Origin: Nocardioides palaemonis
GTDB taxonomy: Bacteria > Actinomycetota > Actinomycetes > Propionibacteriales > Nocardioidaceae
DNA length: 64,000 nt
Direction: 5' to 3'
NCBI RefSeq assembly: GCF_018275325.1
Contig: NZ_JAGVQR010000001.1
Coordinates: 1,178,001 to 1,242,000, forward strand
Part shown: piece after piece, positions 52,493 to 60,861 of the stretch
Position numbering within the stretch: position 1 is the stretch's first letter
How the letters are laid out: every line of letters starts with the position of its first letter
Notes under the pieces: model-generated
What the model saw: only the letters and a program-made list of their open reading frames with translations
Databases searched by the model: none
What the model was told of the DNA's origin: nothing
Position numbers and translations under genes: made by a program

Positions 52493-53598
52493 CCTCCGGA
52501 CGTCTCGTACGCCGCCTCGCCGCGGCACTCGCCGTCCTGGTGGCCGGTCCGGGGCTCGCCCTCGGGCCGGCCCCGGCCGCGTCCGCCGCGACCTGTACCT
52601 CCGCCGGCGGGGTCAGCGTCGTCGTGGACTACCGCGAGCTCGGGGGCAGCACCGTCACGGCGTGCGCCGCCGACGGCGGCGGCAAGAGCGCCGCCGCGAT
52701 CTTCGCGTCGGTCGGCGTCTCGATCACCTACGCCACCCGCCAGCCCGGCTTCGTGTGCCGGGTCAACGGCGTCCCGACCAGCGACCCGTGCGTCAACACC
52801 TCCCCGGCCAACGCCTACTGGGGCCTGTGGTGGGCCGACGGGAGCCGCGGGTCGTGGACCTACTCCAGCTCCGGCGTCGGCACGCTGACGGTGCCGGCCG
52901 GTGGCTCGGTCGGCTGGTCGTGGCAGCAGGACCGCACCGCCGGCACGAGCGTGCCCCCGGCCGTCGCGCCGCCGGTCACCCGGTCGGCCACGCCGAGCCC
53001 GACGCCCACCCCGTCCTCGACCCCCACGTCGTCGCCGACCGCCACGCCGTCGTCCGGCGGTGGCACGACCGGCGGCTCGGGCGGTGGCTCGGGCGGTGGC
53101 TCGGGCACGGGCTCCGGGACCGGGTCCGGCAACGGGTCGGGCAACGGGTCCGGCAACGGGTCCGGCGGCAGCACGGGCGGCGGCGCCGGCAACGGCTCGA
53201 CCGGCAGCCCGGGCGGGTCGTCCCCCCAGCCGAGCCCGTCCGCCACGCCGTCGTCCGGCTCGTCCGCGACGCCGTCCGCGTCCGCGAGCCCGTCGGAGCC
53301 CGCCTCCGGTGCGAACGACGCGCGCCGGAAGACCGGGTCGCGGGAGCGCGGCTCCGCCGGGGGCAGTGGCCGCAAGGGCGGCTCCGGTGGCTCCGCAGAC
53401 GACCCGTCCGAGGAGTCGTCGCCGATCCCCTCGGACGAGGCGTCCGCGACCGTCGACCCCGACGCGCCGTCGCCCGACGCGCAGGCCGCCGCCACGCCGG
53501 AGCGCGTGCCCGCCGCCGTGACGTGGGGCGTCGTCGGCCTGCTCGCCGTGGCGCTCGCGGGTGCCGCCCTGGTCGCGCGTCGCAGACGGGGGGTCTGA
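52489..53598 (+). CDS. Membrane-anchored DUF4430 (intrinsic-factor beta-like) protein
   Basis: A 369-residue exported protein. The signal peptide (1-~34) is followed by a small beta-domain at 36-147 with four Cys (36, 59, 90, 101) and the DUF4430-like motif NAYWGLWWADGSRGSWTYSS and VGWSWQ. This domain corresponds to the C-terminal beta-domain of animal intrinsic factor/transcobalamin. A ~190-residue Thr/Pro/Ser then Gly/Ser/Asn linker follows (~150-340), then one TM helix (WGVVGLLAVALAGAALVA) and the tail RRRRGV. No LPXTG-type motif is seen, so it is a membrane anchor. Together with the toroid protein it would rebuild the two-domain cobalamin clamp (inference). Confidence 0.75.
   Translation: MTSGRLVRRLAAALAVLVAGPGLALGPAPAASAATCTSAGGVSVVVDYRELGGSTVTACAADGGGKSAAAIFASVGVSITYATRQPGFVCRVNGVPTSDPCVNTSPANAYWGLWWADGSRGSWTYSSSGVGTLTVPAGGSVGWSWQQDRTAGTSVPPAVAPPVTRSATPSPTPTPSSTPTSSPTATPSSGGGTTGGSGGGSGGGSGTGSGTGSGNGSGNGSGNGSGGSTGGGAGNGSTGSPGGSSPQPSPSATPSSGSSATPSASASPSEPASGANDARRKTGSRERGSAGGSGRKGGSGGSADDPSEESSPIPSDEASATVDPDAPSPDAQAAATPERVPAAVTWGVVGLLAVALAGAALVARRRRGV
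53062..53170 (+). repeat. Short Gly/Ser-coding tandem repeats in the DUF4430 gene
   Basis: Direct repeats of GGCTCGGGCGGT (three) followed by GGCAACGGGTCC-type units (four) encode (GGGS)n and (GNGS)n. This is a flexible linker, prone to length change. Confidence 0.75.
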
Positions 53599-53604
53599 CG
53601 CGCT

Positions 53605-54747
53605 GTGACCGGACCGGCCCTGCCGCGTGACCTGCACCCGATCGCCTGGTGGACCTGGGCGATCGGGCTGGCCACCGCGGCGTCGCTCACCACCAACCCG
53701 CTGCTGCTCCTCCTCGTGATGGGCACGGCGTCGGTGGTGGTCGTGGCACGCCGGTCCGGTCACCCCTTCGGCCGCTCGTTCCGCCTCTACGTCTCGCTCG
53801 CCGTCCTGACGGTCGTGCTGCGCGTCGTCTTCCGGATCGTCTTCGGCGGCCAGGAGGTCGGTCACGTGCTGCTCGACCTTCCCGAGGTGCCGCTGCCGGA
53901 CTGGGCGGCCGGCGTCCGGCTGCTCGGCCCGGTCACCAGCGAGGCGCTGCTCGCGGGCCTCTACGACGGCATGCGCCTCGCCGCGATCATCATCTGCGTC
54001 GGCGCCGCCAACTCGCTCGCCAACCCCAAGCGGCTGCTGGCCTCGGTGCCGCCGGCGCTCTACGAGATCGGCACCGCGCTCGTCGTCGCGGTGACGATCT
54101 TCCCCCAGCTCGCCGACAGCGCCCGCCGGGTGCGCGCGGCGCAGGCCCTGCGCGGGGGAGCGACGAAGGGCGTGGGTCGGCTGCGGCGGTTCCTCGTGCC
54201 CGTCCTCGAGGACGCGCTGGAGCGTTCGCTCGCGCTCGCCGCGGGCATGGACACCCGCGGCTACGGCCGGTCGGGCGGCGCCACGCCCCGCCAGCGCCGG
54301 ACCACCGGCGCCCTGCTCATGCTCGCCCTCGCCGGCATCTGCGTCGGGACCTACGCCTGGCTCGACCCGACCGCGCCCCGGGTGCTCGCGCTGCCGATGC
54401 TCGGCGCCGGAGCCGTGGTCGCGGTGGTCGGGCTGGTCAGCGCCGGTCGGCGGGTCGAGCGCACCCGCTACCGCCCCGACCCGTGGAACCCGCCCGAGCT
54501 GCTCACGGTCGCCGTCGGCGTCGCGGTCGCGGCGCTCGGCTGGCACCTCGGTCGCACGCAGGTGGTGGTCGCCTACCCGACGGTCGACGTGATGCCCTAC
54601 CTCTCCCCGCTGGCCCTCGCCGTCGGCCTGCTCGGTGTCGTCCCGGCGGTCGCGACACCGCTCCCCGCGACCACGCCCGTACGGACCGCGCAGGAGCCCG
54701 AGGCCGTGCCGACCCACGACCACGCCGACCAGGAGGTGGCCGCATGA
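53605..54747 (+). CDS. ECF transporter T component (EcfT/CbiQ-like)
   Basis: A 380-residue transmembrane energy-coupling protein. The N-terminal membrane segments (~20-130) and the coupling-helix motif A-x-x-x-RGG in AAQALRGGATKGVGRL (~residues 178-195) are typical of EcfT. A second conserved stretch is GMDTRGYGR. The C-terminal ~110 residues hold extra membrane segments, so it is longer than the usual ~260 residues. GTG 53605 lies six bases after the DUF4430 stop. It should bridge the S component and the ATPase of a cobalamin importer. Confidence 0.87.
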   Translation: MTGPALPRDLHPIAWWTWAIGLATAASLTTNPLLLLLVMGTASVVVVARRSGHPFGRSFRLYVSLAVLTVVLRVVFRIVFGGQEVGHVLLDLPEVPLPDWAAGVRLLGPVTSEALLAGLYDGMRLAAIIICVGAANSLANPKRLLASVPPALYEIGTALVVAVTIFPQLADSARRVRAAQALRGGATKGVGRLRRFLVPVLEDALERSLALAAGMDTRGYGRSGGATPRQRRTTGALLMLALAGICVGTYAWLDPTAPRVLALPMLGAGAVVAVVGLVSAGRRVERTRYRPDPWNPPELLTVAVGVAVAALGWHLGRTQVVVAYPTVDVMPYLSPLALAVGLLGVVPAVATPLPATTPVRTAQEPEAVPTHDHADQEVAA

Positions 54748-56354
54748 TCGGGCGCGACGTGGTCGAGCTGCGCGGGATCGGGCTGCGCTACGACCGCCAC
54801 CACGTGCTGCGCGACGTCGACCTCACCCTCGAGGAGGGCGAGCTCGTCGTCGTCTCGGGCCGCACCGGCGTGGGGAAGTCGTCCCTCCTCGGCGTCGTGA
54901 CCGGGCTGGTGCCGCGCTTCACCGGCGGCGAGCTGACCGGCGACGTGCTGCTCGACGGCCGCAGCATCCTCGACCAGCCGCCGCGCGAGCGCGCGCACCG
55001 GGTCGGCTACGTCGGCCAGGACCCGCTCGCCGGGTTCGTGACCGACACGGTCGAGGAGGAGCTCGCCTACGGGATGGAGCAGCTCGGCGTGCCGGCCGAG
55101 ACGATGCGCCGCCGGGTCGAGGAGACCCTCGACCTGCTCGGCATCGCCGACCTGCGCGCCCGCGACCTCCGGACCCTGTCGGGCGGGCAGCAGCAGCGCG
55201 TCGCGATCGGCTCCGTGCTCACGACCCACCCGCGGGTCCTCGTGCTGGACGAGCCCACGTCGGCGCTCGACCCGACGGCCGCCGAGGACGTCCTGGCCAC
55301 CATCACCCGACTGGTCCACGACCTCGGGCTGACCGTGCTGCTCGCCGAGCACCGCCTCGAGCGGGTCGTGCCGTTCGCCGATCGGATCTGCCTGGTGACC
55401 GGCGACGGCGGGATCCGTACGGCCGCGCCCGAGGTCGTCCTGGCCGACTCGCCGGTGGCCCCGCCGCTGGTCGACCTCGGCCGCCTCGCCGGCTGGGACC
55501 CGCTGCCGCTCACGGTGCGCGACGCCCGTCGGCACGCCCGGTCGTTGCCGGACCTCCGGCCGCCCACGGACCCCGTGCTGACCGCCGCCGAGCCCCTGGT
55601 CGAGGCGCGTGGCGTCACCGTCGTGCACGGCCGCACCGTGGCGGTGCGCGAGGTCGACCTGACCCTCTCCGCCGGTCGGGTGACGGTCCTGATGGGCCGC
55701 AACGGCTCGGGCAAGTCCAGCCTGATCTGGACCCTCCAGGGGTCCGGGAAGCGTCGGTCGGGCACGCTGTCGGTGGGCGGCGACGACCCCGCCTCGCTGT
55801 CGGCCGCCGAGCGCCGCGCCCACGTCGGGCTGGTCCCGCAGACGGCCGCCGACCTGCTCTACCTCGAGTCGGTCGCCGACGAGTGCGCCGCCGCGGACTC
55901 CGGCGCCGAGGCGCGCCCCGACACCTGCCGCGGGCTGCTCGACCGGCTGGCGCCGGGCATCGACCCCGCGACCCACCCCCGCGACCTCTCGGAGGGCCAG
56001 CGCCTCGCCCTGGCGCTCGCGATCGTGCTGACCGCGCGTCCGCCGGTCGTCCTGCTCGACGAGCCGACCCGCGGCCTCGACTACGCCGGCAAGGCCGAGC
56101 TGGCGCGGATCGTGGCCGACCTCGCCGCCGACGGCCACGCCGTCCTGCTCGCCACCCACGACGTGGAGTTCGCCGCGCACGTGGCCGACGACGTCGTCGT
56201 GATGGCCGAGGGCGAGGTGGTCTCCAGCGGGCCGCCGCGGCGCGTGCTCGCCGAGTCGCCGTCGTTCGCCCCGCAGGTCACCAAGGTCCTCGGTGCGCCG
56301 TGGCTCGTGGTGGAGGAAGTGGCCGACGCGCTGGCGGGGGTGACGGCGCGATGA
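54744..56354 (+). CDS. ECF transporter ATPase, two EcfA domains fused
   Basis: A 536-residue protein with two ABC ATPase domains in tandem. Domain 1: Walker A SGRTGVGKSSLLGVVTG, signature RTLSGGQQQRVAIG, Walker B VLVLDEPTSALDP, His in LLAEHRL. Domain 2: Walker A MGRNGSGKSSLIWTLQG, signature DLSEGQRLALALA (LSEGQ instead of LSGGQ), Walker B VVLLDEPTRGLDY, switch His in ATHDVEF. It therefore combines the roles of EcfA1 and EcfA2. Four-base overlap (ATGA) with the EcfT gene upstream and with the S-component gene downstream. Confidence 0.93.
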   Translation: MIGRDVVELRGIGLRYDRHHVLRDVDLTLEEGELVVVSGRTGVGKSSLLGVVTGLVPRFTGGELTGDVLLDGRSILDQPPRERAHRVGYVGQDPLAGFVTDTVEEELAYGMEQLGVPAETMRRRVEETLDLLGIADLRARDLRTLSGGQQQRVAIGSVLTTHPRVLVLDEPTSALDPTAAEDVLATITRLVHDLGLTVLLAEHRLERVVPFADRICLVTGDGGIRTAAPEVVLADSPVAPPLVDLGRLAGWDPLPLTVRDARRHARSLPDLRPPTDPVLTAAEPLVEARGVTVVHGRTVAVREVDLTLSAGRVTVLMGRNGSGKSSLIWTLQGSGKRRSGTLSVGGDDPASLSAAERRAHVGLVPQTAADLLYLESVADECAAADSGAEARPDTCRGLLDRLAPGIDPATHPRDLSEGQRLALALAIVLTARPPVVLLDEPTRGLDYAGKAELARIVADLAADGHAVLLATHDVEFAAHVADDVVVMAEGEVVSSGPPRRVLAESPSFAPQVTKVLGAPWLVVEEVADALAGVTAR

Positions 56355-57199
56355 GCCTCCTCGACCGGGCAGCACCCGCCCGCGACGACCGCCGCGACGA
56401 GCACCCCGGTGTGGCGCTGCCGATCGGCCCGCGCACGGCCGCCGTGCTCGTCCTCGCGTCGCTCGCCGGACTGATGATGCTGTGCTGGCCGCTGCTCCTC
56501 GAGGCCCAGCCCGGCCAGCGGGTCGAGCCGCCGTTCCTCTTCCTCGCCCTGCTGCCGCTGGTGATGGTCGTCGTCCTGGCCGAGATGGGCGAGGGCGGGA
56601 TGGACTCCCGGGTGCTGGCCGTGCTCGGCGTGCTCTCGGCCATCAACGCGGTGATGCGCGGCCTCGGCGCCGGGACGGCCGGCATCGAGATGGTGTTCTT
56701 CCTCCTCGTGCTGGGGGGCCGGGTGTTCGGCGCCGGCTTCGGCTTCGTGCTCGGCTGCACCTCGCTCTTCGCCTCGGCGCTGCTCACCGCCGGCGTCGGG
56801 CCGTGGCTGCCGTTCCAGATGATCTGCGCCGCGTGGGTGGGGATGGGCGCCGGGATGCTGCCGCGGCGGGTCGGTGGCCGCGCCGAGATCGCGATGCTCG
56901 TCGGCTACGCGGTCGTCGCGTCCTACCTCTACGGCCTGCTGATGAACCTCAGCTACTGGCCCTTCACCCTCGGCATCGTGGTCCCCGGCCACGAGGGCTC
57001 GCTGGCCTACGTCGCGGGCGCGCCGGTGCTGGAGAACGCCCACCGCTTCGGTGTCTACACCCTGCTCACCTCGACCGGCGGCTGGGACACCGGGCGCGCG
57101 ATCACCACGGGCGTGGCGATCGTGGTGCTCGGGCCGGCGATCCTCACCACCCTGCGCCGTGCGGCTCGCCGCGCGGTGGTCAGGGGCGCAGCACGATGA
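56351..57199 (+). CDS. ECF transporter S component, probably cobalamin-specific (CbrT-like)
   Basis: A 282-residue membrane protein with about six hydrophobic segments after a ~25-residue polar N-terminus. Features of S components: small, hydrophobic, conserved Ala/Gly packing in TM segments (LGGRVFGAGFGFVLGCTSLFASALL; shown here in part as GRVFGAGFGFVLGC), and a WLPFQMICAAWVGMGAGMLP segment. Within an operon preceded by a cobalamin riboswitch and followed by nothing else in the transport class, its substrate is most likely B12 (inference). It is convergent with and overlaps the sugar dehydrogenase gene by 20 bases. Confidence 0.82.
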   Translation: MSLLDRAAPARDDRRDEHPGVALPIGPRTAAVLVLASLAGLMMLCWPLLLEAQPGQRVEPPFLFLALLPLVMVVVLAEMGEGGMDSRVLAVLGVLSAINAVMRGLGAGTAGIEMVFFLLVLGGRVFGAGFGFVLGCTSLFASALLTAGVGPWLPFQMICAAWVGMGAGMLPRRVGGRAEIAMLVGYAVVASYLYGLLMNLSYWPFTLGIVVPGHEGSLAYVAGAPVLENAHRFGVYTLLTSTGGWDTGRAITTGVAIVVLGPAILTTLRRAARRAVVRGAAR

Positions 57200-58337
57200 T
57201 CCGGTCGTCGGCCGGGGTCGGCTGACCGCGACCGTCCCGGTTCGACGTGGTCAGCCAGAGCCGCCCGTCGGGGGCGGTGACGACGGTGCGCAGCCGGCCG
57301 TAGTCGCCGGTGAGGAACGCCTTCGGGGCCGACGCCGTGCCGTCGGCGGAGACGTCGATGCGCCACAGCCGCTGACCGCGCAGGCCCGCCATCCACAGGT
57401 GGCCGTCGGCCCACGCCAGTCCGCTGGGGGAGGCCTCCTCGACCGGCCAGACCAGCTGCGGGTCGATGAACCGGCGTCCGCCGCCGGCACCCTCGACCTC
57501 GGGCCAGCCGTAGTTGCCGCCCTTCTCGACCAGGTTGAGCTCGTCCCACTCGGAGTCGCCGAACTCGGAGGCCCACAGGCGGCCCTCGTCGTCCCAGGCG
57601 AGGCCCTGCACGTTGCGGTGCCCGAGCGACCACACCGGTGACGCCGGGTCGGGATTGCCGGGCGCGGGGTCGCCGTCGGCGGTGATCCGCAGGATCTTGC
57701 CCGCCAGGCTGTCGGGGTCCTGCGCGAGCTCCGGGTCGCCGGTCTCGCCGGTGGTGACGTAGAGGTAGCCGTCCGGCCCGAACGCGATCCGGCCGCCGTC
57801 GTGGATGAAGCCGCGCGGGATGCCCTGCAGCACCACCTGCGGCTCGCCGAGCGTCGTGCCGTCGAGCCGCGCGCGCACGACCCGGTTGTCGGTGCCGGTC
57901 GTGACGTAGAGGAAGAGCGTCCGGTCGCGGGTGAAGTCGGGGGAGACGGCGACGCCGAGCAGCCCCGCCTCGCCCTCGGGGACCGTCGCGGCCACACCGC
58001 CGAGCCGGGTCAGCGCGCCGTCCGCGTCGACCCCGAGGACCCGGCCGCTGATCCGCTCGGTGACGACAGCGCTGCCGTCGGGGAGGAAGTCCACCCCCCA
58101 CGGCACCTCGAGCTGGTCGACCAGCGTGCGGACCACGCGAGGCGAGCGCTGTCCCCCCGAGCCGCCGGTCGAGCCGCCGGTCGAGCCGCCGTCGTCCCCG
58201 TCGGGGCCGGCGGTCGGCTGGCTGGGGAGGTCGGTGGGCTGGGTGACCCGCGGGATCGGCTGCTGCTCGTTGCCCGCGCACCCGGTGGCGGCACCCAGCA
58301 CGACCGCCAGCGAGGTGAGGGCGAGGCGCGATCTCAT
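57180..58337 (-). CDS. PQQ-dependent sugar dehydrogenase family lipoprotein (GSDH-like)
   Basis: A 385-residue lipoprotein: signal peptide with lipobox ATGC (Cys20), then a Gly/Ser-rich linker and a six-bladed beta-propeller of the soluble glucose/sorbosone dehydrogenase group (~70-385). Typical pieces are LEVPWGVDFLPDGSAVVTER, GEAGLLGVAVSPDF, RNVQGLAWDDEGRLWASEFG and RLWLTTSNRDGRGQP. The His/Arg of the PQQ site cannot be assigned by eye, and many such actinobacterial proteins are of unknown activity. ATG 58337 overlaps the stop of the EamA gene by four bases. Confidence 0.85.
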   Translation of the reverse strand: MRSRLALTSLAVVLGAATGCAGNEQQPIPRVTQPTDLPSQPTAGPDGDDGGSTGGSTGGSGGQRSPRVVRTLVDQLEVPWGVDFLPDGSAVVTERISGRVLGVDADGALTRLGGVAATVPEGEAGLLGVAVSPDFTRDRTLFLYVTTGTDNRVVRARLDGTTLGEPQVVLQGIPRGFIHDGGRIAFGPDGYLYVTTGETGDPELAQDPDSLAGKILRITADGDPAPGNPDPASPVWSLGHRNVQGLAWDDEGRLWASEFGDSEWDELNLVEKGGNYGWPEVEGAGGGRRFIDPQLVWPVEEASPSGLAWADGHLWMAGLRGQRLWRIDVSADGTASAPKAFLTGDYGRLRTVVTAPDGRLWLTTSNRDGRGQPTPADDRIIVLRP

Positions 58338-59209
58338 GTCGCGATTGTGCCGGGTGCGTCCTGACGGGCGCCGGTGCGCGTGGCGCCGACCGACGCGGCG
58401 ACGACGCACGCCACGGCCAGCCACTGGACGGGCGACAGGGTCTCGTGGAGCACCGCGATCGCCGCCAGGGCCGCGGCTGCGGGCTCGAGGCTCATCAGGA
58501 TGCCGAAGACGGCCGGGCGCAGCGAGCGCAGCGCGACCAGCTCGCAGCTGTAGGGGATCACCGAGCTCAGCAGGCCGACGAGCGCGCCGAGCAGCAGCAC
58601 CCGCCCGTCCCACAGGTCCGAGCCGGCGGTGAGCAGCGCGGGGAGGGTCATCGCCGTGGCGGCGACCAGGCTGGCGACGGCGAGGCCGTCGAACCCGGCC
58701 CAGCGGCGCCCGGTGCCGGCGCTCAGCAGGATGTAGGCCGCCCACGCGGCGCCGGCGAGCAGGGCGAACAGCACGCCCGCGAGGTCGAGGTCGGTGCGCT
58801 CGAACCCGAGCAGGAGCACGCCGACGCCGGCGAGGAGCACCCAGGCCAGGTCGCGGGCCCGGCGCGAGCCGAGCACGGCGAGCGTGAGCGGGCCGATGAA
58901 CTCGATGGTCACCGCGATGCCCAGCGGGATCCGGGCGAAGGACTGGTAGATCGCCCAGTTCATCGTCGCCAGGCTCGCGCCGAAGCCGACGACCACCAGC
59001 CAGTCCTCCCGGGAACGCCCACGCAGGCGGGGCCGGGCGAGCGCCACCAGCACGACCGCGCTGGTGACCAGGCGCAGCCAGACCATCGCGGTCGGCGAGA
59101 CGACGTCGAACAGCGCCTTCGCGATCGCCGCGCCCAGCTGCACCGACGCGATGCCGACGAGGACGAGACCGACGGGTCCGAGCGCGGCGCGGCTCGGTCG
59201 GTCGGTCAC
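58334..59209 (-). CDS. EamA/RhtA-like DMT superfamily exporter
   Basis: A 291-residue membrane protein with ten hydrophobic segments in two EamA halves. SVQLGAAIAKALFDVVSPTAMVWLRL and IAVTIEFIGPLTLAVLG resemble the RhtA group that exports threonine/homoserine; the substrate is not proven. GTG 59209 follows TAGGGT (59221-59216) by six bases, a leaderless start. It forms a pair with the dehydrogenase lipoprotein. Confidence 0.87.
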   Translation of the reverse strand: MTDRPSRAALGPVGLVLVGIASVQLGAAIAKALFDVVSPTAMVWLRLVTSAVVLVALARPRLRGRSREDWLVVVGFGASLATMNWAIYQSFARIPLGIAVTIEFIGPLTLAVLGSRRARDLAWVLLAGVGVLLLGFERTDLDLAGVLFALLAGAAWAAYILLSAGTGRRWAGFDGLAVASLVAATAMTLPALLTAGSDLWDGRVLLLGALVGLLSSVIPYSCELVALRSLRPAVFGILMSLEPAAAALAAIAVLHETLSPVQWLAVACVVAASVGATRTGARQDAPGTIAT

Positions 59210-59215
59210 CGGCCC

Positions 59216-59221
59216 ACCCTA
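59216..59221 (-). promoter_or_regulatory. -10 box of the EamA gene (leaderless)
   Basis: TAGGGT on the minus strand, six bases before GTG 59209. It overlaps the 3' end of the PadR gene. Confidence 0.45.
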
Positions 59222-59806
59222 TGCAGGGGGCGGCCCCGCGCCGGGCGTGGTCCCGTGCTCGGACAGGCTGTCGAGCGCGCGGCGGGTGTGGCGCTGCTCG
59301 GCGGCGAAGTAGTCGAGGCCCCAGTCCGCGACGATCGAGGGGAACCGGAAGGCGTCGCCCGGCTCGTCGGCCCCGCGGAGGCTCTCGCGCACCTGCGTCA
59401 GGTCGGCCAGCGCGGTGTCGAGCTCGTCGAGGTAGTCGCGCAGCATCCGGCGGGTGTGGTCGGGCTCGGTGGCGTGGCCGACGAGCAGGCGCAGCAGCAC
59501 CGTGTGCTTCAGCACCGGGAAGCCGGCCGGCGTGGCGTCCATCCAGGTCCGGAGCGCCTGCTGGCCCGCCTCGGTGATGGCGTACGTCGTCACCTCGCGC
59601 CCGCCGTCGGGGCGGGTCGACGGCCGCACCAGCCCGTGGTCGGTGAGGCGGCGCAGCTCGGTGTAGACCTGGCTCATCGCGGGGGACACCCAGTAGAAGC
59701 GCAGCGTGACGTCGGCGCGCTGCTTGACCTCGTAGCCGGTCAGCTCGTCGCCGAACGTGAGCAGCCCGAGGATCGCGTAGCCCGTGACGGGAAGGTCTTG
59801 ACTCAT
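59219..59806 (-). CDS. PadR family transcriptional regulator
   Basis: A 195-residue repressor with an N-terminal winged helix (YAILGLLTFGDELTGYEVKQR; YTELRRLTDHGLVRP) and a C-terminal helical Vir_act_alpha_C domain (~95-180). It is divergent from the DrrAB-like exporter genes, an arrangement typical for PadR control of efflux pumps. ATG 59806 is the natural start (MSQDLPVTGYAILG). Confidence 0.92.
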   Translation of the reverse strand: MSQDLPVTGYAILGLLTFGDELTGYEVKQRADVTLRFYWVSPAMSQVYTELRRLTDHGLVRPSTRPDGGREVTTYAITEAGQQALRTWMDATPAGFPVLKHTVLLRLLVGHATEPDHTRRMLRDYLDELDTALADLTQVRESLRGADEPGDAFRFPSIVADWGLDYFAAEQRHTRRALDSLSEHGTTPGAGPPPA

Positions 59807-59820
59807 CTCCCGACCAGAGT

Positions 59821-59843
59821 AGTGTTCCTAATCGGAATAGTCA
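59821..59843. promoter_or_regulatory. Candidate PadR operator
   Basis: TTCC-TAATC-GGAA (59825-59837) is an AT-rich inverted repeat in the 53-base gap between padR and the exporter operon. Its spacing differs from the ATGT-N8-ACAT common for PadR, so this is a guess. Confidence 0.35.
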
Positions 59844-59859
59844 CGGAGGGGGACCCGGA

Positions 59860-60861
59860 GTGTCAGGGGAGCACGCGATCGAGGCCGAGGGCCTCGTCAA
59901 GCAGTTCGGCGAGACGCTGGCGGTCGACGACGTCAGCTTCGTGGTGCCACGGGGCTCGGTGCTGGGCCTGCTGGGCCCCAACGGCGCCGGCAAGACGACG
60001 ACGGTGCGCATGATGACCACGCTGACCCGCCCGACCCGCGGGACGGCTCGCGTGGCCGGCCACGACGTGCTCGAGGACCCGGCTGCGGTCCGCCGCTCGA
60101 TGGGGCTCACTGGCCAGTCCGCCACGGTCGACGAGCTGCTGACCGGGCGCGAGAACCTCTGGCTGGTCGGCAGCCTCTACGGCCTCGACCGGCGCACCAT
60201 CGCCCGGGTCAGCGACGAGCTGCTCGAGCGGTTCTCCCTCACCGACGCGGCGGGACGCGTGGTGAAGACGTACTCCGGTGGCATGCGCCGGCGCCTCGAC
60301 CTGGCGGTGAGCCTGGTCGCCACGCCGCCCGTGCTGTTCCTCGACGAGCCGACGACTGGCCTCGACCCCCGCAGCCGCGTCGAGCTGTGGGAGGTGCTGC
60401 GCGACCTCGTCGACGACGGCACCACGCTGCTGCTCACCACGCAGTACCTCGAGGAGGCCGACCAGCTCGCCGACGACATCGTCGTCATCGACCGCGGCAC
60501 GGTGATCGCCCAGGGCACGCCGCTGGAGCTCAAGGACGCCTCGGGCAGGGCGTCGCTCGTGGTCACCGTCTCGCGTGCCGACGACCTCGCTGCCGCGGCC
60601 GAGCGGATCCGCGGCGCCGGGCTCGAGACCCACGTCGAGACCTCCGCCCGGCGGATCACCGCCCCGGCCGAGGGCCTGTCCGACGTCACCCGGATCGCGG
60701 CGATCTTCGACGGCAGCGGCATCGAGATCGACGACCTCGGGCTCCAGCGCCCCAGCCTCGACGACGTGTTCCTCAACCTCACCGGCCACCGCGCCGAGGA
60801 CGGCCCCGACGCCGATGCGGACCCCGACGACGACACGACCCTCGCGGAGGTGCGGGCATGA
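59860..60861 (+). CDS. ABC transporter ATP-binding protein, DrrA-like (drug resistance)
   Basis: A 333-residue ABC ATPase. Walker A LGPNGAGKTTTVRMM, signature YSGGMRRRLDLA, Walker B VLFLDEPTTGLDPRS and a switch region with Gln in LTTQYLEEADQ (TQYL, as in DrrA types). The C-terminal ~90 residues form the DUF4162-like extension. GTG 59860 has GGAGGGGG upstream. It overlaps the permease gene by four bases (ATGA). Confidence 0.93.
   Translation: MSGEHAIEAEGLVKQFGETLAVDDVSFVVPRGSVLGLLGPNGAGKTTTVRMMTTLTRPTRGTARVAGHDVLEDPAAVRRSMGLTGQSATVDELLTGRENLWLVGSLYGLDRRTIARVSDELLERFSLTDAAGRVVKTYSGGMRRRLDLAVSLVATPPVLFLDEPTTGLDPRSRVELWEVLRDLVDDGTTLLLTTQYLEEADQLADDIVVIDRGTVIAQGTPLELKDASGRASLVVTVSRADDLAAAAERIRGAGLETHVETSARRITAPAEGLSDVTRIAAIFDGSGIEIDDLGLQRPSLDDVFLNLTGHRAEDGPDADADPDDDTTLAEVRA

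Noticed and set aside
53062..53170. Regular short repeats as a CRISPR-like array
   Set aside because: The repeats are in-frame codons for a Gly/Ser/Asn linker, without unique spacers and without cas genes. No CRISPR array is seen anywhere in the window.
53500..53598. Sortase (LPXTG) anchor on the DUF4430 protein
   Set aside because: The C-terminus has a TM helix and RRRR tail, but no LPXTG-like motif before it, so a membrane anchor is the simpler reading.
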